Origin: Reyranella sp.
GTDB taxonomy: Bacteria > Pseudomonadota > Alphaproteobacteria > Reyranellales > Reyranellaceae
Length of the DNA: 7,384 nt
Direction: 5' to 3'
Assembly: GCA_016780605.1 (NCBI GenBank)
Contig: JADHLS010000245.1
Location: forward strand, 1 to 7,384
Shown: positions 1-6,310 of the stretch, in pieces
Numbering within the stretch: the first letter of the stretch is position 1
Layout: each line of letters begins with the position of its first letter
Notes under the pieces: model-generated
The model's database searches: none
What the model was told of the DNA's origin: nothing
The model's input: only the letters and a program-made list of their open reading frames with translations
Program-made: the position numbers and the translations under genes

Positions 1-945
1 ATTCAAGTCCATCGAGATGTTGCCGACGTCGCGGGTGAACAGGCTGCGGCTGCCATTGGCCGAGATGTCGATGCGCTCGGCGATATTGGCGCCGTTGAAC
101 AGCAGCGTGTCGGTGCCGGCTCCGCCATCGACGATGTCGCTGCCGTCGCCCGGGTTCCAGATGAAGGTGTCGTTGCCGGCGCCGAGAAAGGCCACGTCGT
201 TGCCGCGGCCGCCGGTCACCGTATCGTTGCCGTCACCGCCCAGAATCGTGTCGGCACCCTGGCTGCCGACAATAGTGTCGTTCCCGGCGCCACCATCGAT
301 GGTGAGGCCGATCACACCCGCCGGCAGCGCCGAGGCATTGATCGTGTCGTTGCCGTTGCCGCCGTCGATCGCCAGCACGTCACCCGCATCCGCATGATCG
401 ACGGTGACCGTTACCGGCAGGCCGGTCACCGTGACCTTGCTGCCCACGGCGGTGACCGTGATCTGGTCCGCGCCGTTGGTGCCGTTGACGGTGACCAGGT
501 CGGCCGCGCCGTCGCCCTGCGTGCCGCCGAGCGTGCCCGCCAGGTCGATGTCGACCTGCTTGACGTCGGTACCGGGGAGGTTGTCGACCGTGATCTTGTC
601 GGCGCCGCCCAGTGCGTTGATCCGGATGTCCTCGACGTCGTTCAGGTCCATGGTGATGTTGCCGACGTCGCGCGTAAGCCGCGTCCGGTTGCCGTTGGCC
701 GCGATCTCGATGTTCTCGGCGATGTTGGCGCCGTTGAAGAGCATCGTGTCGTTGCCGTCGCCGCCCTCGATGACGTCGCTGCCATCGCCCGGATCCCACT
801 GCGCCACGTCGTCGCCGGCGCCCAGGAGCACCGTGTCGTTGCCCTGCTGGCCGTCGATGAAGTCGTTGCCGTCACCGCCCAGCAGCGTGTCGTTACCGTT
901 GCTGCCGAAGATGGTGTCGTTGCCGGCGCCGCCGTCGACCGTGAG
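1..945 (-). repeat. Long-period internal repeat of the RTX gene (639-bp period; copies 640-945 and 1-306)
   Basis: Residues 228-329 and 441-542 of the RTX protein align without gaps and are about two-thirds identical by eye. Both run from L-T-(V/I)-D-G-G-A-G-N-D-T-I to T-R-D-V-G-N-I-(T/S)-M-D-L-N. The DNA matches well too, for example GTTGCCGACGTCGCG at 19 and again at 658 on the plus strand. The offset is exactly 639 bp (213 codons). A more divergent third version surrounds W147, 130 residues before W277, so the protein looks built by duplication of a super-module that contains both an RTX cluster and a linker. Copy B is cut by the window edge, so the number of further copies is unknown. Confidence 0.8.
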
Positions 946-1626
946 ATGGATCAGCGGCGCGAGGTTGCCGCTTGCCGAAAAATGATCGTCACCGCCGTTC
1001 ATGTTGACGACGAGGTTTTCGGTGGTGCCGATGTCGAGGGTGAATGGCGCCGGGCTGAGGCGGTCAAAACGAACGCGCGAGCCGTTGGCGGTGACCGAGA
1101 AGGTCTCGGAACCGTTGCCGCCGTTGACCTCTGCGGTGTCGACGCCGTCACCGCCTTCCATGAGGTCGCTGCCGTCGCCGGGATTCCAGATCATGCGGTC
1201 GTTGCCGGCCTCGCCGAACATCTGGTCGTCGCCGGCGCCGCCGATCAGCGTGTCGTTGCCGGCGCCGCCGAACAGCAGGTCGTTGCCGCCCTTGCCCAGC
1301 AGGGTGTCGTTGCCAGCACCCCCGAACAGCATGTCGTTGCCCGAGCCGCCCGTGAGGGTGTCGTTGCCGTTGCCGCCGAACAGCTGGGCGGCCGGCAAAG
1401 CCCCGTTGCTCTCGTCGAGCTTGATGGCGTCGTTGCCGGCCTGGCCGAACACCTGGATCAATGTCGTGTTGGCGACGGTTGGCGTGCCGCCGATGACCTG
1501 GACGGCGCCGCCGTTGACCAGGAGCAGCCCCGCCGGATTGCGGCTGATCGTGATCACGTCGTCCAGCGAATCGCCGAGGACGGACAGGATGCCGGTACCG
1601 GGGACGAAGGTCGCCTTGATCGCCAT
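1..1626 (-). CDS. RTX (hemolysin-type) calcium-binding repeat protein, N-terminal 542 residues, 3' end outside window
   Basis: The minus-strand frame is open from an ATG at 1626 to the window edge, giving 542 residues and no stop. An in-frame TGA lies at 1639-1641, just upstream, and an AAAGGA Shine-Dalgarno sits at 1634-1639, so the start is firm. Residues 1-80 form a non-repetitive head. Residues 84-143 are a run of GGxGxD nonapeptides (GGNGNDTLTGG, GGAGNDTLLG). Further RTX clusters occur at about 231-292 and 422-506, separated by beta-rich linkers. W147, W277 and W490 each head a W-(N/D)-P-G-D-G-S-D motif. In known RTX proteins these motifs bind calcium as a parallel beta-roll and the protein leaves by a type I secretion system using a C-terminal signal, which here would lie outside the window. 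No N-terminal signal peptide is visible, as expected for that route. No enzymatic domain is visible in this part. A structural or adhesive extracellular role is inferred; function is unknown. Confidence 0.93.
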   Translation of the reverse strand, partial: MAIKATFVPGTGILSVLGDSLDDVITISRNPAGLLLVNGGAVQVIGGTPTVANTTLIQVFGQAGNDAIKLDESNGALPAAQLFGGNGNDTLTGGSGNDMLFGGAGNDTLLGKGGNDLLFGGAGNDTLIGGAGDDQMFGEAGNDRMIWNPGDGSDLMEGGDGVDTAEVNGGNGSETFSVTANGSRVRFDRLSPAPFTLDIGTTENLVVNMNGGDDHFSASGNLAPLIHLTVDGGAGNDTIFGSNGNDTLLGGDGNDFIDGQQGNDTVLLGAGDDVAQWDPGDGSDVIEGGDGNDTMLFNGANIAENIEIAANGNRTRLTRDVGNITMDLNDVEDIRINALGGADKITVDNLPGTDVKQVDIDLAGTLGGTQGDGAADLVTVNGTNGADQITVTAVGSKVTVTGLPVTVTVDHADAGDVLAIDGGNGNDTINASALPAGVIGLTIDGGAGNDTIVGSQGADTILGGDGNDTVTGGRGNDVAFLGAGNDTFIWNPGDGSDIVDGGAGTDTLLFNGANIAERIDISANGSRSLFTRDVGNISMDLN

Positions 1627-1633
1627 TGTGTTG

Positions 1634-1639
1634 TCCTTT
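1634..1639 (-). promoter_or_regulatory. Ribosome binding site of the RTX gene
   Basis: The minus strand reads AAAGGA followed by 7 nt and then the ATG at 1626. This is a normal-strength Shine-Dalgarno with correct spacing. Together with the in-frame TGA at 1639-1641 it fixes the RTX start. Confidence 0.75.
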
Positions 1640-1769
1640 CAGTTTTTTGCCGCAGCGCTGAAGACAGTTCGGGGGAAGCGCATCGGCACGGACGGCATGT
1701 TTACCGGCGGTCCGCATGGCAGGCTTGAAGCCGCTCTGCAGACGGCCTTGATTTTCTATGGAGATGCCT

Positions 1770-1802
1770 GAACTTTTGCCGCGTGTGCCGCGCGCAAAGT
1801 TC
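1770..1802. promoter_or_regulatory. Imperfect inverted repeat, candidate operator or leader hairpin
   Basis: Outer arms GAACTTT (1770-1776) and AAAGTTC (1796-1802) are perfectly complementary. Inside them a GC/GC pair and then CGCG/CGCG can also pair, allowing one bulged base on each side, which leaves a TGTGC loop. It lies 121 bp upstream of the proposed regulator start and 143 bp upstream of the RTX start, a plausible place for a shared operator. It could instead fold as RNA in the regulator leader. There is no T-run after it, so it is not a standard terminator. Binding by the neighbouring regulator is inference only. Confidence 0.4.
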
Positions 1803-1880
1803 TGCTACGCGCCCCGTGCGCGAACGACACACTCCACCGGGAAAAGCAGCAAGAGTCCGCTTTGCCACGACAGCGTCGTT

Positions 1881-1890
1881 TTCGCGCGAA
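1881..1890. promoter_or_regulatory. Perfect 10-bp palindrome TTCGCGCGAA upstream of the regulator
   Basis: TTCGCGCGAA is fully self-complementary and ends 33 bp before the regulator's GTG. Part of it (GCGCGAAC) also occurs 66 bp upstream at 1818-1825. The position suits autoregulation. However, CG-rich palindromes arise easily by chance in DNA of this composition, so this is a weak call. Confidence 0.25.
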
Positions 1891-1909
1891 CAATGGTTGC
1901 GACGAGGTC

Positions 1910-1915
1910 GGAGGG
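1910..1915 (+). promoter_or_regulatory. Ribosome binding site that decides the regulator start
   Basis: GGAGGG lies 8 nt before the GTG at 1924, close to ideal spacing. The frame extends 47 codons further upstream to a GTG at 1783, but the protein similarity to winged-helix regulators begins right after 1924 (V-Q-F-L-F-A-D-H-T-L-D). The upstream part is Arg-rich, low-complexity sequence containing the inverted repeat, so the downstream GTG is preferred. Confidence 0.75.
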
Positions 1916-1923
1916 CATCGCTG

Positions 1924-3507
1924 GTGCAGTTTCTCTTTGCCGATCACACGCTGGACACCGCCCGGCGCGAGTTGCGTCGAGGCAGTGAACCTGTTGCCGT
2001 CGAGCCACAGGTCCTCGACCTGCTGATCTGCCTTGTGGAAAATCGAAATCGCGTCGTCACCAAGGACGATCTCATCGCTTCGGTGTGGGGTGGCCGGATC
2101 GTTTCCGATGCGACCCTGACCAGCCGGATCTACGCCGCGCGCAAGGCCGTCGGCGACAGCGGACATGGCCAGAGGCTGATCCGCACCGTCTCACGGCGGG
2201 GACTGCGCTTCGTCGGCGACGTGCTGGCGCAACCGAAAAATGCCGAAGCGAAGCTCTTGATCGATCCGACGCCGACCGACGAGCTTCGGCGGCGCATTCC
2301 CTCGCAATTGCCGCTGCCTGAGCGGCCCGCCATCGCCGTGCTTCCGTTCGACAATATGTCCGGTGAAGCCGCGCAGGAGTATTTCTCCGACGGCATCACC
2401 GAGGACATCATCACCGGCCTGTCCAAGATGCGCTGGTTCTTCGTGACCGCGCGCAACTCCTCGTTCATCTACAAGGGCAAGTCCGTCAACATAAAGCAGA
2501 TCGGCGAGGAGCTCGGCGTCAACTATGTGGTCGAGGGCAGCGTGCGCAAGCTCGGCGATCGCGTGCGCATCACCGCGCAGCTGAACGACGTGACGACCGG
2601 CAGCCACATCTGGGCGGAGCGCTACGACCGTAACCTGGCCGACGTGTTCGCCGTGCAGGACGAGATCACCGAGCAGATCGTCGCGGCGATCGAGCCCCAG
2701 ATCTACGCCGCCGAGAACTTCCGGTCCCGGCGCAAGCCGCCCGACCGGCTCGATGCCTGGGAGCTGGTGATGCGCGCCCTCTCCCACTACTGGCGGGTGA
2801 CGCGCGAGGACAACCTGATCGCTCAGGATCTGCTGGAGAAGGCCGTCCAGATCGATCCGAACTATGGCCAGGCGCTCGGCCTGCTGGCGACCAGCCATAT
2901 CTTCGCCGTCCACATGGGCTGGGCCGACAAGGCGACGGCCGCTCCCATTGCCGAGCGCACGGCACTGGCGGCGATCCGGGCCGATGCCGAAGATCCCTGG
3001 GCGCATCATGCGCTCGGCTGCACGCACCTCTTCGCACGGCGGTTCGAGGATTCGGTGGCCGAGTTCGAGCTCGCCCTGCGCCTCAATCCGAACTTCTCCT
3101 TGGCCCAGTGTTACTTCTGCGTCTCGCTAGCCTATAGCGGCCGCTGGCAGGAGGCCGAGGAAGCGGTACACCGCGCGTTGCGGTTCAGCCCGCGCGATCC
3201 GCTGTCGGCGCTCTACCACGGGGCGGCGTCGTACGCGCACTATGTCGGGCGCGACTATGAACAGGCGATCCAGGCATCGCGCGAATCGATCCGTTTGCGC
3301 GGCGATTTCGTCGGCGCCTATCGAGTCCTCGCCGCCGCAGCCGGCATGGCCGGGCAAGCCGCGCTCGCCGCGGAGGCCTTGCTGGACTTGCGGCGTGTCC
3401 AGCCCGGCATCTCCCTGGCTTGGGTCGCGCACGACCTGCCGATCAAGCTCGACCCCGATCGCGAACACTATCTCGAGGGGCTACGACGGGCGGGCTCGAC
3501 TGACTAG
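1924..3507 (+). CDS. Winged-helix / TolB-like / TPR regulatory protein
   Basis: A 527-residue protein from a GTG start. Residues 1-100 form an OmpR/PhoB-type winged helix: an N-terminal beta strand (FLFADHTLD), helices including LIASVWGG, a likely recognition helix around 62-78 (DATLTSRIYAARKAVGD) and the wing R-R-G-L-R-F-V-G at 91-98. No receiver domain precedes it. A linker leads to a TolB/FlgO-like domain at 135-256, recognised by PAIAVLPFDNMS, SDGITEDIITGL, YVVEGSVRK and IWAERYDR. From about 296 to 470 there are TPR-like helical repeats (A-x-x-I-D-P-N-Y and L-x-L-N-P-N-F endings). No membrane segment is seen, so unlike CadC it appears cytoplasmic. This architecture is common in alphaproteobacteria and often mis-named adenylate cyclase; no cyclase domain is present. 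It diverges from the RTX gene and is a candidate regulator of it. Its ligand is unknown. Confidence 0.9.
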   Translation: MQFLFADHTLDTARRELRRGSEPVAVEPQVLDLLICLVENRNRVVTKDDLIASVWGGRIVSDATLTSRIYAARKAVGDSGHGQRLIRTVSRRGLRFVGDVLAQPKNAEAKLLIDPTPTDELRRRIPSQLPLPERPAIAVLPFDNMSGEAAQEYFSDGITEDIITGLSKMRWFFVTARNSSFIYKGKSVNIKQIGEELGVNYVVEGSVRKLGDRVRITAQLNDVTTGSHIWAERYDRNLADVFAVQDEITEQIVAAIEPQIYAAENFRSRRKPPDRLDAWELVMRALSHYWRVTREDNLIAQDLLEKAVQIDPNYGQALGLLATSHIFAVHMGWADKATAAPIAERTALAAIRADAEDPWAHHALGCTHLFARRFEDSVAEFELALRLNPNFSLAQCYFCVSLAYSGRWQEAEEAVHRALRFSPRDPLSALYHGAASYAHYVGRDYEQAIQASRESIRLRGDFVGAYRVLAAAAGMAGQAALAAEALLDLRRVQPGISLAWVAHDLPIKLDPDREHYLEGLRRAGSTD

Positions 3508-3511
3508 CTAG
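3504..3511. other. Abutting convergent stop codons (CTAGCTAG)
   Basis: The regulator ends with TAG at 3505-3507 and the SulP gene on the other strand ends with TAG at 3510-3508, so there is no base between the two genes. The junction is the 8-bp palindrome CTAGCTAG. There is no room for a terminator between them. Any terminator must lie inside the opposing gene, and none is obvious, so the two transcripts probably overlap. Confidence 0.85.
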
Positions 3512-5160
3512 GAGCCGACCGCGACCGCCGCGGCCGCCACAGTCGGGAAGCTGACTTCTTCGCCGGGCGGCAGCGGCGGCAGGCCGCGCTCGATGTCGCG
3601 CCTCACGCGATCGCGCAGATTGCCGAAGAGGAGGCGAATGCCGCGCTCGCCGAGCTCGCGGTCGAGTTCGGCCAGCATGTCACAGGCCATCGGATCGACG
3701 TCGTGGATGGCGCCGCCGTCGACGATGACGGCGCGCACCGGCGACCTGGCGGCCTCGACGAGCGCCTCGATGCGCTCGCGGAACAGGTTGCAATTGGCAA
3801 AGAAGAGCGGCGCGGAGAAGCGATAGACCAACAGGCCGGGCACCGGCACGGCATCCGGCCGATAGGCCGGATCGTGCCAGCTGCCTGCGGCGGTGCGGCC
3901 CAGCACGGCGACGGGCGGAAAGGCAAGCGCGCGCAGCAGCAGCACGATCGAGAAGGCCACCCCGATCAGGATGCCCTCCATGACGCCGAGCGCCACCACC
4001 CCGGCCAGGGTCACCAGGGCGCCGGCGAGGCTGACGCCGCGGAAGCGCCACAGGCGGGCGAACTCGCCGAAGTCGCAGAGGCCCCACGCCGAGGCCATCA
4101 GGATGCCGCCCAATGCCGCCGCCGGCAGATAGTAGAGGAGCTGCGTCAGCCACAGCATCACGACGGCCACCACAACGGCGGCGACGACAGACGTCACCTG
4201 GGTGCGGCTACCGGCCGCCTCGGCAACGGCGGTGCGCGAATCGCTGGCGCTGATCGGCAGGCCCTGGCTCAGCCCCGACACCAGGTTGGCCACGCCGAGG
4301 GCCAGAAGCTCCTGGTTGGCGTCGATGCGATAGCGGTTGCGCGCGGCGAAGGCGCGGCCGGCCACCATCGTGTCCGAGAAGGACAGCAGCGCCGCCGCCA
4401 GCGCCACGGGCAGCAGAATGTCGAAGTCCAGGAGCGTCAGGACGGGCAGCGAGAGCCCGGGCAGGCCGGTCGGGATGCGCCCGACCACGGCGACGCCATG
4501 GCGATCGAGGCCGAGCAACATCACCGCCAGCAGCGAGGCGACCAGCGCCAGCACCGGCCCGGGCACGCGCGGCACGAAGCGGCGGCAGAGCAGGATGACG
4601 GCAAAGCTGGCGGCGCCGATCGCCAGCGCCACGAGGTTGGTGTCGCCGAGCCGCGGCAGCAGGCTCGCAAACTGCTCGAGCGTTGTCTCGCCGGCCGAGC
4701 GAATGCCCAGCACCTTGGGCAGCTGCGAGACCACGATCACCACGGCAATGCCGTGCATGAAGCCGACGATGACCGGCTTGGACAGGAAGTTGGCGACGAA
4801 GCCCAGCCGCAGCACGCCGCCGATGAGGCAGAGCACTCCCACCATCGCGCCGAGGGCGGCGCACAGCACGCCAAGCCGCGCCGCATCGCCGACCGCGAGC
4901 GGCGCCACGGCGATGGCGGCCATCGTCGAATCCGGGCCGACCACGATCTGGCGCAAGCTGCCGAACAGCGCGTAGGCGATCAGCGGCAGCATGCTGCCAT
5001 AGAGGCCGGCCATGGGCAGGCCAGCCAGCTCACCGTAGGCCAATCCCACCGGGACCAGCACGGCACCCAACGTCACTCCGGCCGCGAGGTCGTGCGGCAG
5101 GAATGACGCCTTGTAGTTCCGAAGCGTCGTCAGCCCGGGCAGGAAGCGCGCGAGCCTCAT
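3508..5160 (-). CDS. SulP (SLC26-like) family anion transporter with C-terminal STAS domain
   Basis: A 550-residue inner-membrane protein. The ATG at 5160 overlaps the stop of the upstream hydrolase (ATGA); a GTG two codons earlier at 5166 is the alternative. Residues about 25-415 are hydrophobic with some 12-14 likely membrane segments. The SulP signature lies early (VPVGLAYGELAGLPMAGLYG at 37-56, then G-P-D-S-T at 75-79). A second conserved block at about 281-310 (NQELLALGVANLVSGLSQGL, then P-I-S-A-S-D-S-R) belongs to the family's substrate region. Residues about 440-530 form a cytosolic STAS domain (YRFSAPLFFANCNLFRERIE, AVIVDGGAIHDVDPMACDML). Family members move sulfate, bicarbonate, C4-dicarboxylates or molybdate; sequence alone does not choose among these. 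It is the last gene of the minus-strand operon. In the STAS loop a Pro follows the DVD, where many relatives have Ser or Thr. Confidence 0.92.
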   Translation of the reverse strand: MRLARFLPGLTTLRNYKASFLPHDLAAGVTLGAVLVPVGLAYGELAGLPMAGLYGSMLPLIAYALFGSLRQIVVGPDSTMAAIAVAPLAVGDAARLGVLCAALGAMVGVLCLIGGVLRLGFVANFLSKPVIVGFMHGIAVVIVVSQLPKVLGIRSAGETTLEQFASLLPRLGDTNLVALAIGAASFAVILLCRRFVPRVPGPVLALVASLLAVMLLGLDRHGVAVVGRIPTGLPGLSLPVLTLLDFDILLPVALAAALLSFSDTMVAGRAFAARNRYRIDANQELLALGVANLVSGLSQGLPISASDSRTAVAEAAGSRTQVTSVVAAVVVAVVMLWLTQLLYYLPAAALGGILMASAWGLCDFGEFARLWRFRGVSLAGALVTLAGVVALGVMEGILIGVAFSIVLLLRALAFPPVAVLGRTAAGSWHDPAYRPDAVPVPGLLVYRFSAPLFFANCNLFRERIEALVEAARSPVRAVIVDGGAIHDVDPMACDMLAELDRELGERGIRLLFGNLRDRVRRDIERGLPPLPPGEEVSFPTVAAAAVAVGS

Positions 5161-6005
5161 TCCCACTTGCGTTCAAGGAAGAGCAGCACGTCCTCGGTGA
5201 ACTGTCGCGGCGCCTGCAGCATCGAGAAGTGGCTGACCTCGGGCTGCAGCAGCAGGCCGGCGTCGGGAATCGACCGCGCCATGAACTCGGTGTTCTCGCG
5301 ATGGATCGCCTCGTCATGGTCGGCATCGACGATCCAGGTGTGCACCTTGATCCTGCCGAGGTCTGCGGCCGTCCAGTGCGGCTGGGTCGCCCACATGGTG
5401 CTGATCTCCTCGACGAACTTCTTGTACTCGCGCGGCGTCGACGACAGCGCTTCGTATTCTTTCTCGCCGCGTGCGATGAACTCGGTGAAGACCGGGCTCT
5501 TGTCGACGTCCTTCACGCCGCTGGGGTCGGAGTTGGCGGCGAAGGCGAAGAGCCGCGAGACCCGGCCGGGATGGCTCATCGCCAGGCTGAGGCCGATGAT
5601 GGCGCCGTCGCTCCAGCCGACGATCGCCGCCTGCGGAATGGCGAGATAGTCCATCAGGCCGATCACGTCGGACGCCATCAGAGTATAGCCGTAGGGCTGG
5701 CTGTCGCGGGTGCTGCGCCCGTGGCCGCGGCTGTCCATGACGATGACGCGATGGGTCTTCGCCAAGGTCGGGACCTGGTTGCCCCAATAGTTCGAGTTGG
5801 CGAGGCCGCCATGGAGCAGGATCACCGGCGGCCCACTGCCGAAGGTGGCGTACCAGATCGAGATGCCGTTGACCGGCGCGTGGCCGCTCTTTTCGGGCGT
5901 CGGCAGCGTCGGCGTTGGCGGCAAGGTCATCCAGCGTTGCGCCGGCTGGGCCGCGGCAGACGAAGCGAGCAGGCCGAAAAGCAGGCCAAGCAGCAAAGCT
6001 CTCAA
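5157..6005 (-). CDS. Secreted alpha/beta hydrolase
   Basis: A 282-residue alpha/beta-hydrolase-fold enzyme starting at TTG. Residues 1-20 are a signal peptide (Arg2, a Leu-rich core, then A-S-S-A-A-A-Q), so a periplasmic or exported location is likely. The oxyanion motif L-L-H-G-G is at 63-67, the DSRGHGRS block at 91-98, and the nucleophile elbow G-W-S-D-G at 130-134 with Ser132. The acid is probably Asp231 in the DADHDEA stretch, and the catalytic His is His259 in E-V-S-H-F. The triad is therefore complete and the enzyme should be active. The length is normal for the family. It resembles general esterase/lipase or C-C hydrolase relatives, and the substrate cannot be stated. Its start overlaps the stop of the small upstream gene (TTGA) and its stop overlaps the SulP start (ATGA), indicating translational coupling at both ends. 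Confidence 0.92.
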   Translation of the reverse strand: MRALLLGLLFGLLASSAAAQPAQRWMTLPPTPTLPTPEKSGHAPVNGISIWYATFGSGPPVILLHGGLANSNYWGNQVPTLAKTHRVIVMDSRGHGRSTRDSQPYGYTLMASDVIGLMDYLAIPQAAIVGWSDGAIIGLSLAMSHPGRVSRLFAFAANSDPSGVKDVDKSPVFTEFIARGEKEYEALSSTPREYKKFVEEISTMWATQPHWTAADLGRIKVHTWIVDADHDEAIHRENTEFMARSIPDAGLLLQPEVSHFSMLQAPRQFTEDVLLFLERKWE

Positions 6006-6298
6006 ACGTTGTCCTCCGGCTCATCGGGACCAGGCGGCGGTGGCGTGAACTTCTTGGCCCGCAGCAGGTTCTCCATGGTGGCGATGCCCTCGGCACAGAG
6101 GCCGCGGCTGCAGTCGATTTCCGCGCCGATGCGCGTGTGGTTGCGCCGGCCGTCGGAGTTGGTGCTGCGGCCGACCCCGTAGCGATCGTAATAGGCGATG
6201 AGCTGCTGGCAGCGCGCCTTGAGAGCCGCCGTCGATTGGGCTGCTGCCCGTTCGGCCGAGCCAGCGCCCAGCAGCGCCGTGAGCGCAAAAAGTGTCAC
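6002..6298 (-). CDS. Small secreted protein of unknown function
   Basis: A 98-residue protein if read from the GTG at 6298. It begins with a hydrophobic stretch (LFALTALLGAG) and A-E-R-A-A-A-Q, which looks like a signal peptide cleaved near residue 20, so the mature form of about 78 residues should be periplasmic or outside. The mature part has a Tyr/Arg/His-rich core (AYYDRYGVGRS, GRRNHTRIGAEIDC), three cysteines (30, 63, 68) and a Pro/acidic tail (TPPPPGPDEPEDNV). I do not recognise a named domain. The GTG has no Shine-Dalgarno and the signal peptide lacks its usual basic N-terminus. Reading four codons further upstream, from ATA at 6310, would add V-R-Y and place an AGGGA 9 nt before it. 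The gene sits between the ureohydrolase (same frame, just after its stop) and the hydrolase (4-nt overlap), so it is very likely co-translated with both. Confidence 0.75.
   Translation of the reverse strand: MTLFALTALLGAGSAERAAAQSTAALKARCQQLIAYYDRYGVGRSTNSDGRRNHTRIGAEIDCSRGLCAEGIATMENLLRAKKFTPPPPGPDEPEDNV
6012..6017 (-). promoter_or_regulatory. Ribosome binding site supporting the TTG start of the hydrolase
   Basis: The minus strand reads GGAGGA six nucleotides upstream of the TTG at 6005. It lies inside the last codons of the preceding small gene. This strong, well-spaced site plus the signal peptide beginning directly at the TTG make the rare start codon convincing. Confidence 0.8.
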
Positions 6299-6310
6299 GT
6301 AGCGAACTAT

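Larger units (their letters stand above)
1627..1923. other. Divergent intergenic region between the RTX gene and the winged-helix regulator
   Basis: These 297 bp separate two divergently read genes and must carry both promoters. I see no convincing gene here; open frames crossing it look like continuations of shadow frames. Slightly more AT-rich patches occur at 1635-1650 and 1748-1762 (TTGATTTTCTATGG). The latter has a TTGATT that could act as a plus-strand -35 box, but no good -10 follows, so no promoter is called. The region holds an imperfect inverted repeat at 1770-1802 and a perfect palindrome at 1881-1890. The octamer GCGCGAAC occurs twice, at 1818-1825 and 1884-1891. Confidence 0.6.

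Noticed and set aside
1..1626. A CRISPR-like or minisatellite array suggested by the repeated GTGTCGTTGCCG pattern
   Set aside because: The short repeats are in codon phase with GGxGxD nonapeptides of an RTX protein and have no spacers of uniform length.
394..1728. A 444-codon plus-strand open frame opposite the RTX gene, with repetitive VVAGAAEQ-like sequence
   Set aside because: It is the antisense shadow of GC-rich RTX repeats. Its apparent repeats mirror the Gly-Gly-Asn-Asp codons of the minus strand, and the minus frame matches a known family with a proper start and Shine-Dalgarno.
1770..1802. The inverted repeat as a rho-independent terminator
   Set aside because: No T-run follows on either strand, and it lies between divergent starts where no transcript needs to end.
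1783..1923. A 47-residue N-terminal extension of the regulator from a GTG at 1783
   Set aside because: The extension is Arg/Ser-rich with no similarity to the family, contains the inverted repeat and lacks a good ribosome binding site, whereas the GTG at 1924 has GGAGGG 8 nt upstream and starts exactly at the domain.
2191..3027. A 278-codon minus-strand open frame within the regulator gene
   Set aside because: It lies wholly inside the winged-helix/TolB/TPR coding region, has no recognisable domain and looks like a GC-skewed shadow frame.
1924..3507. Adenylate cyclase, as such proteins are often named in databases
   Set aside because: No cyclase catalytic domain is visible; only winged-helix, TolB-like and TPR parts are seen.
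3703..5106. A 467-codon plus-strand open frame opposite the SulP gene
   Set aside because: The composition is extreme in His, Gln, Arg and Gly with no domain, typical of antisense frames in GC-rich DNA; the minus strand encodes a clear SulP transporter.
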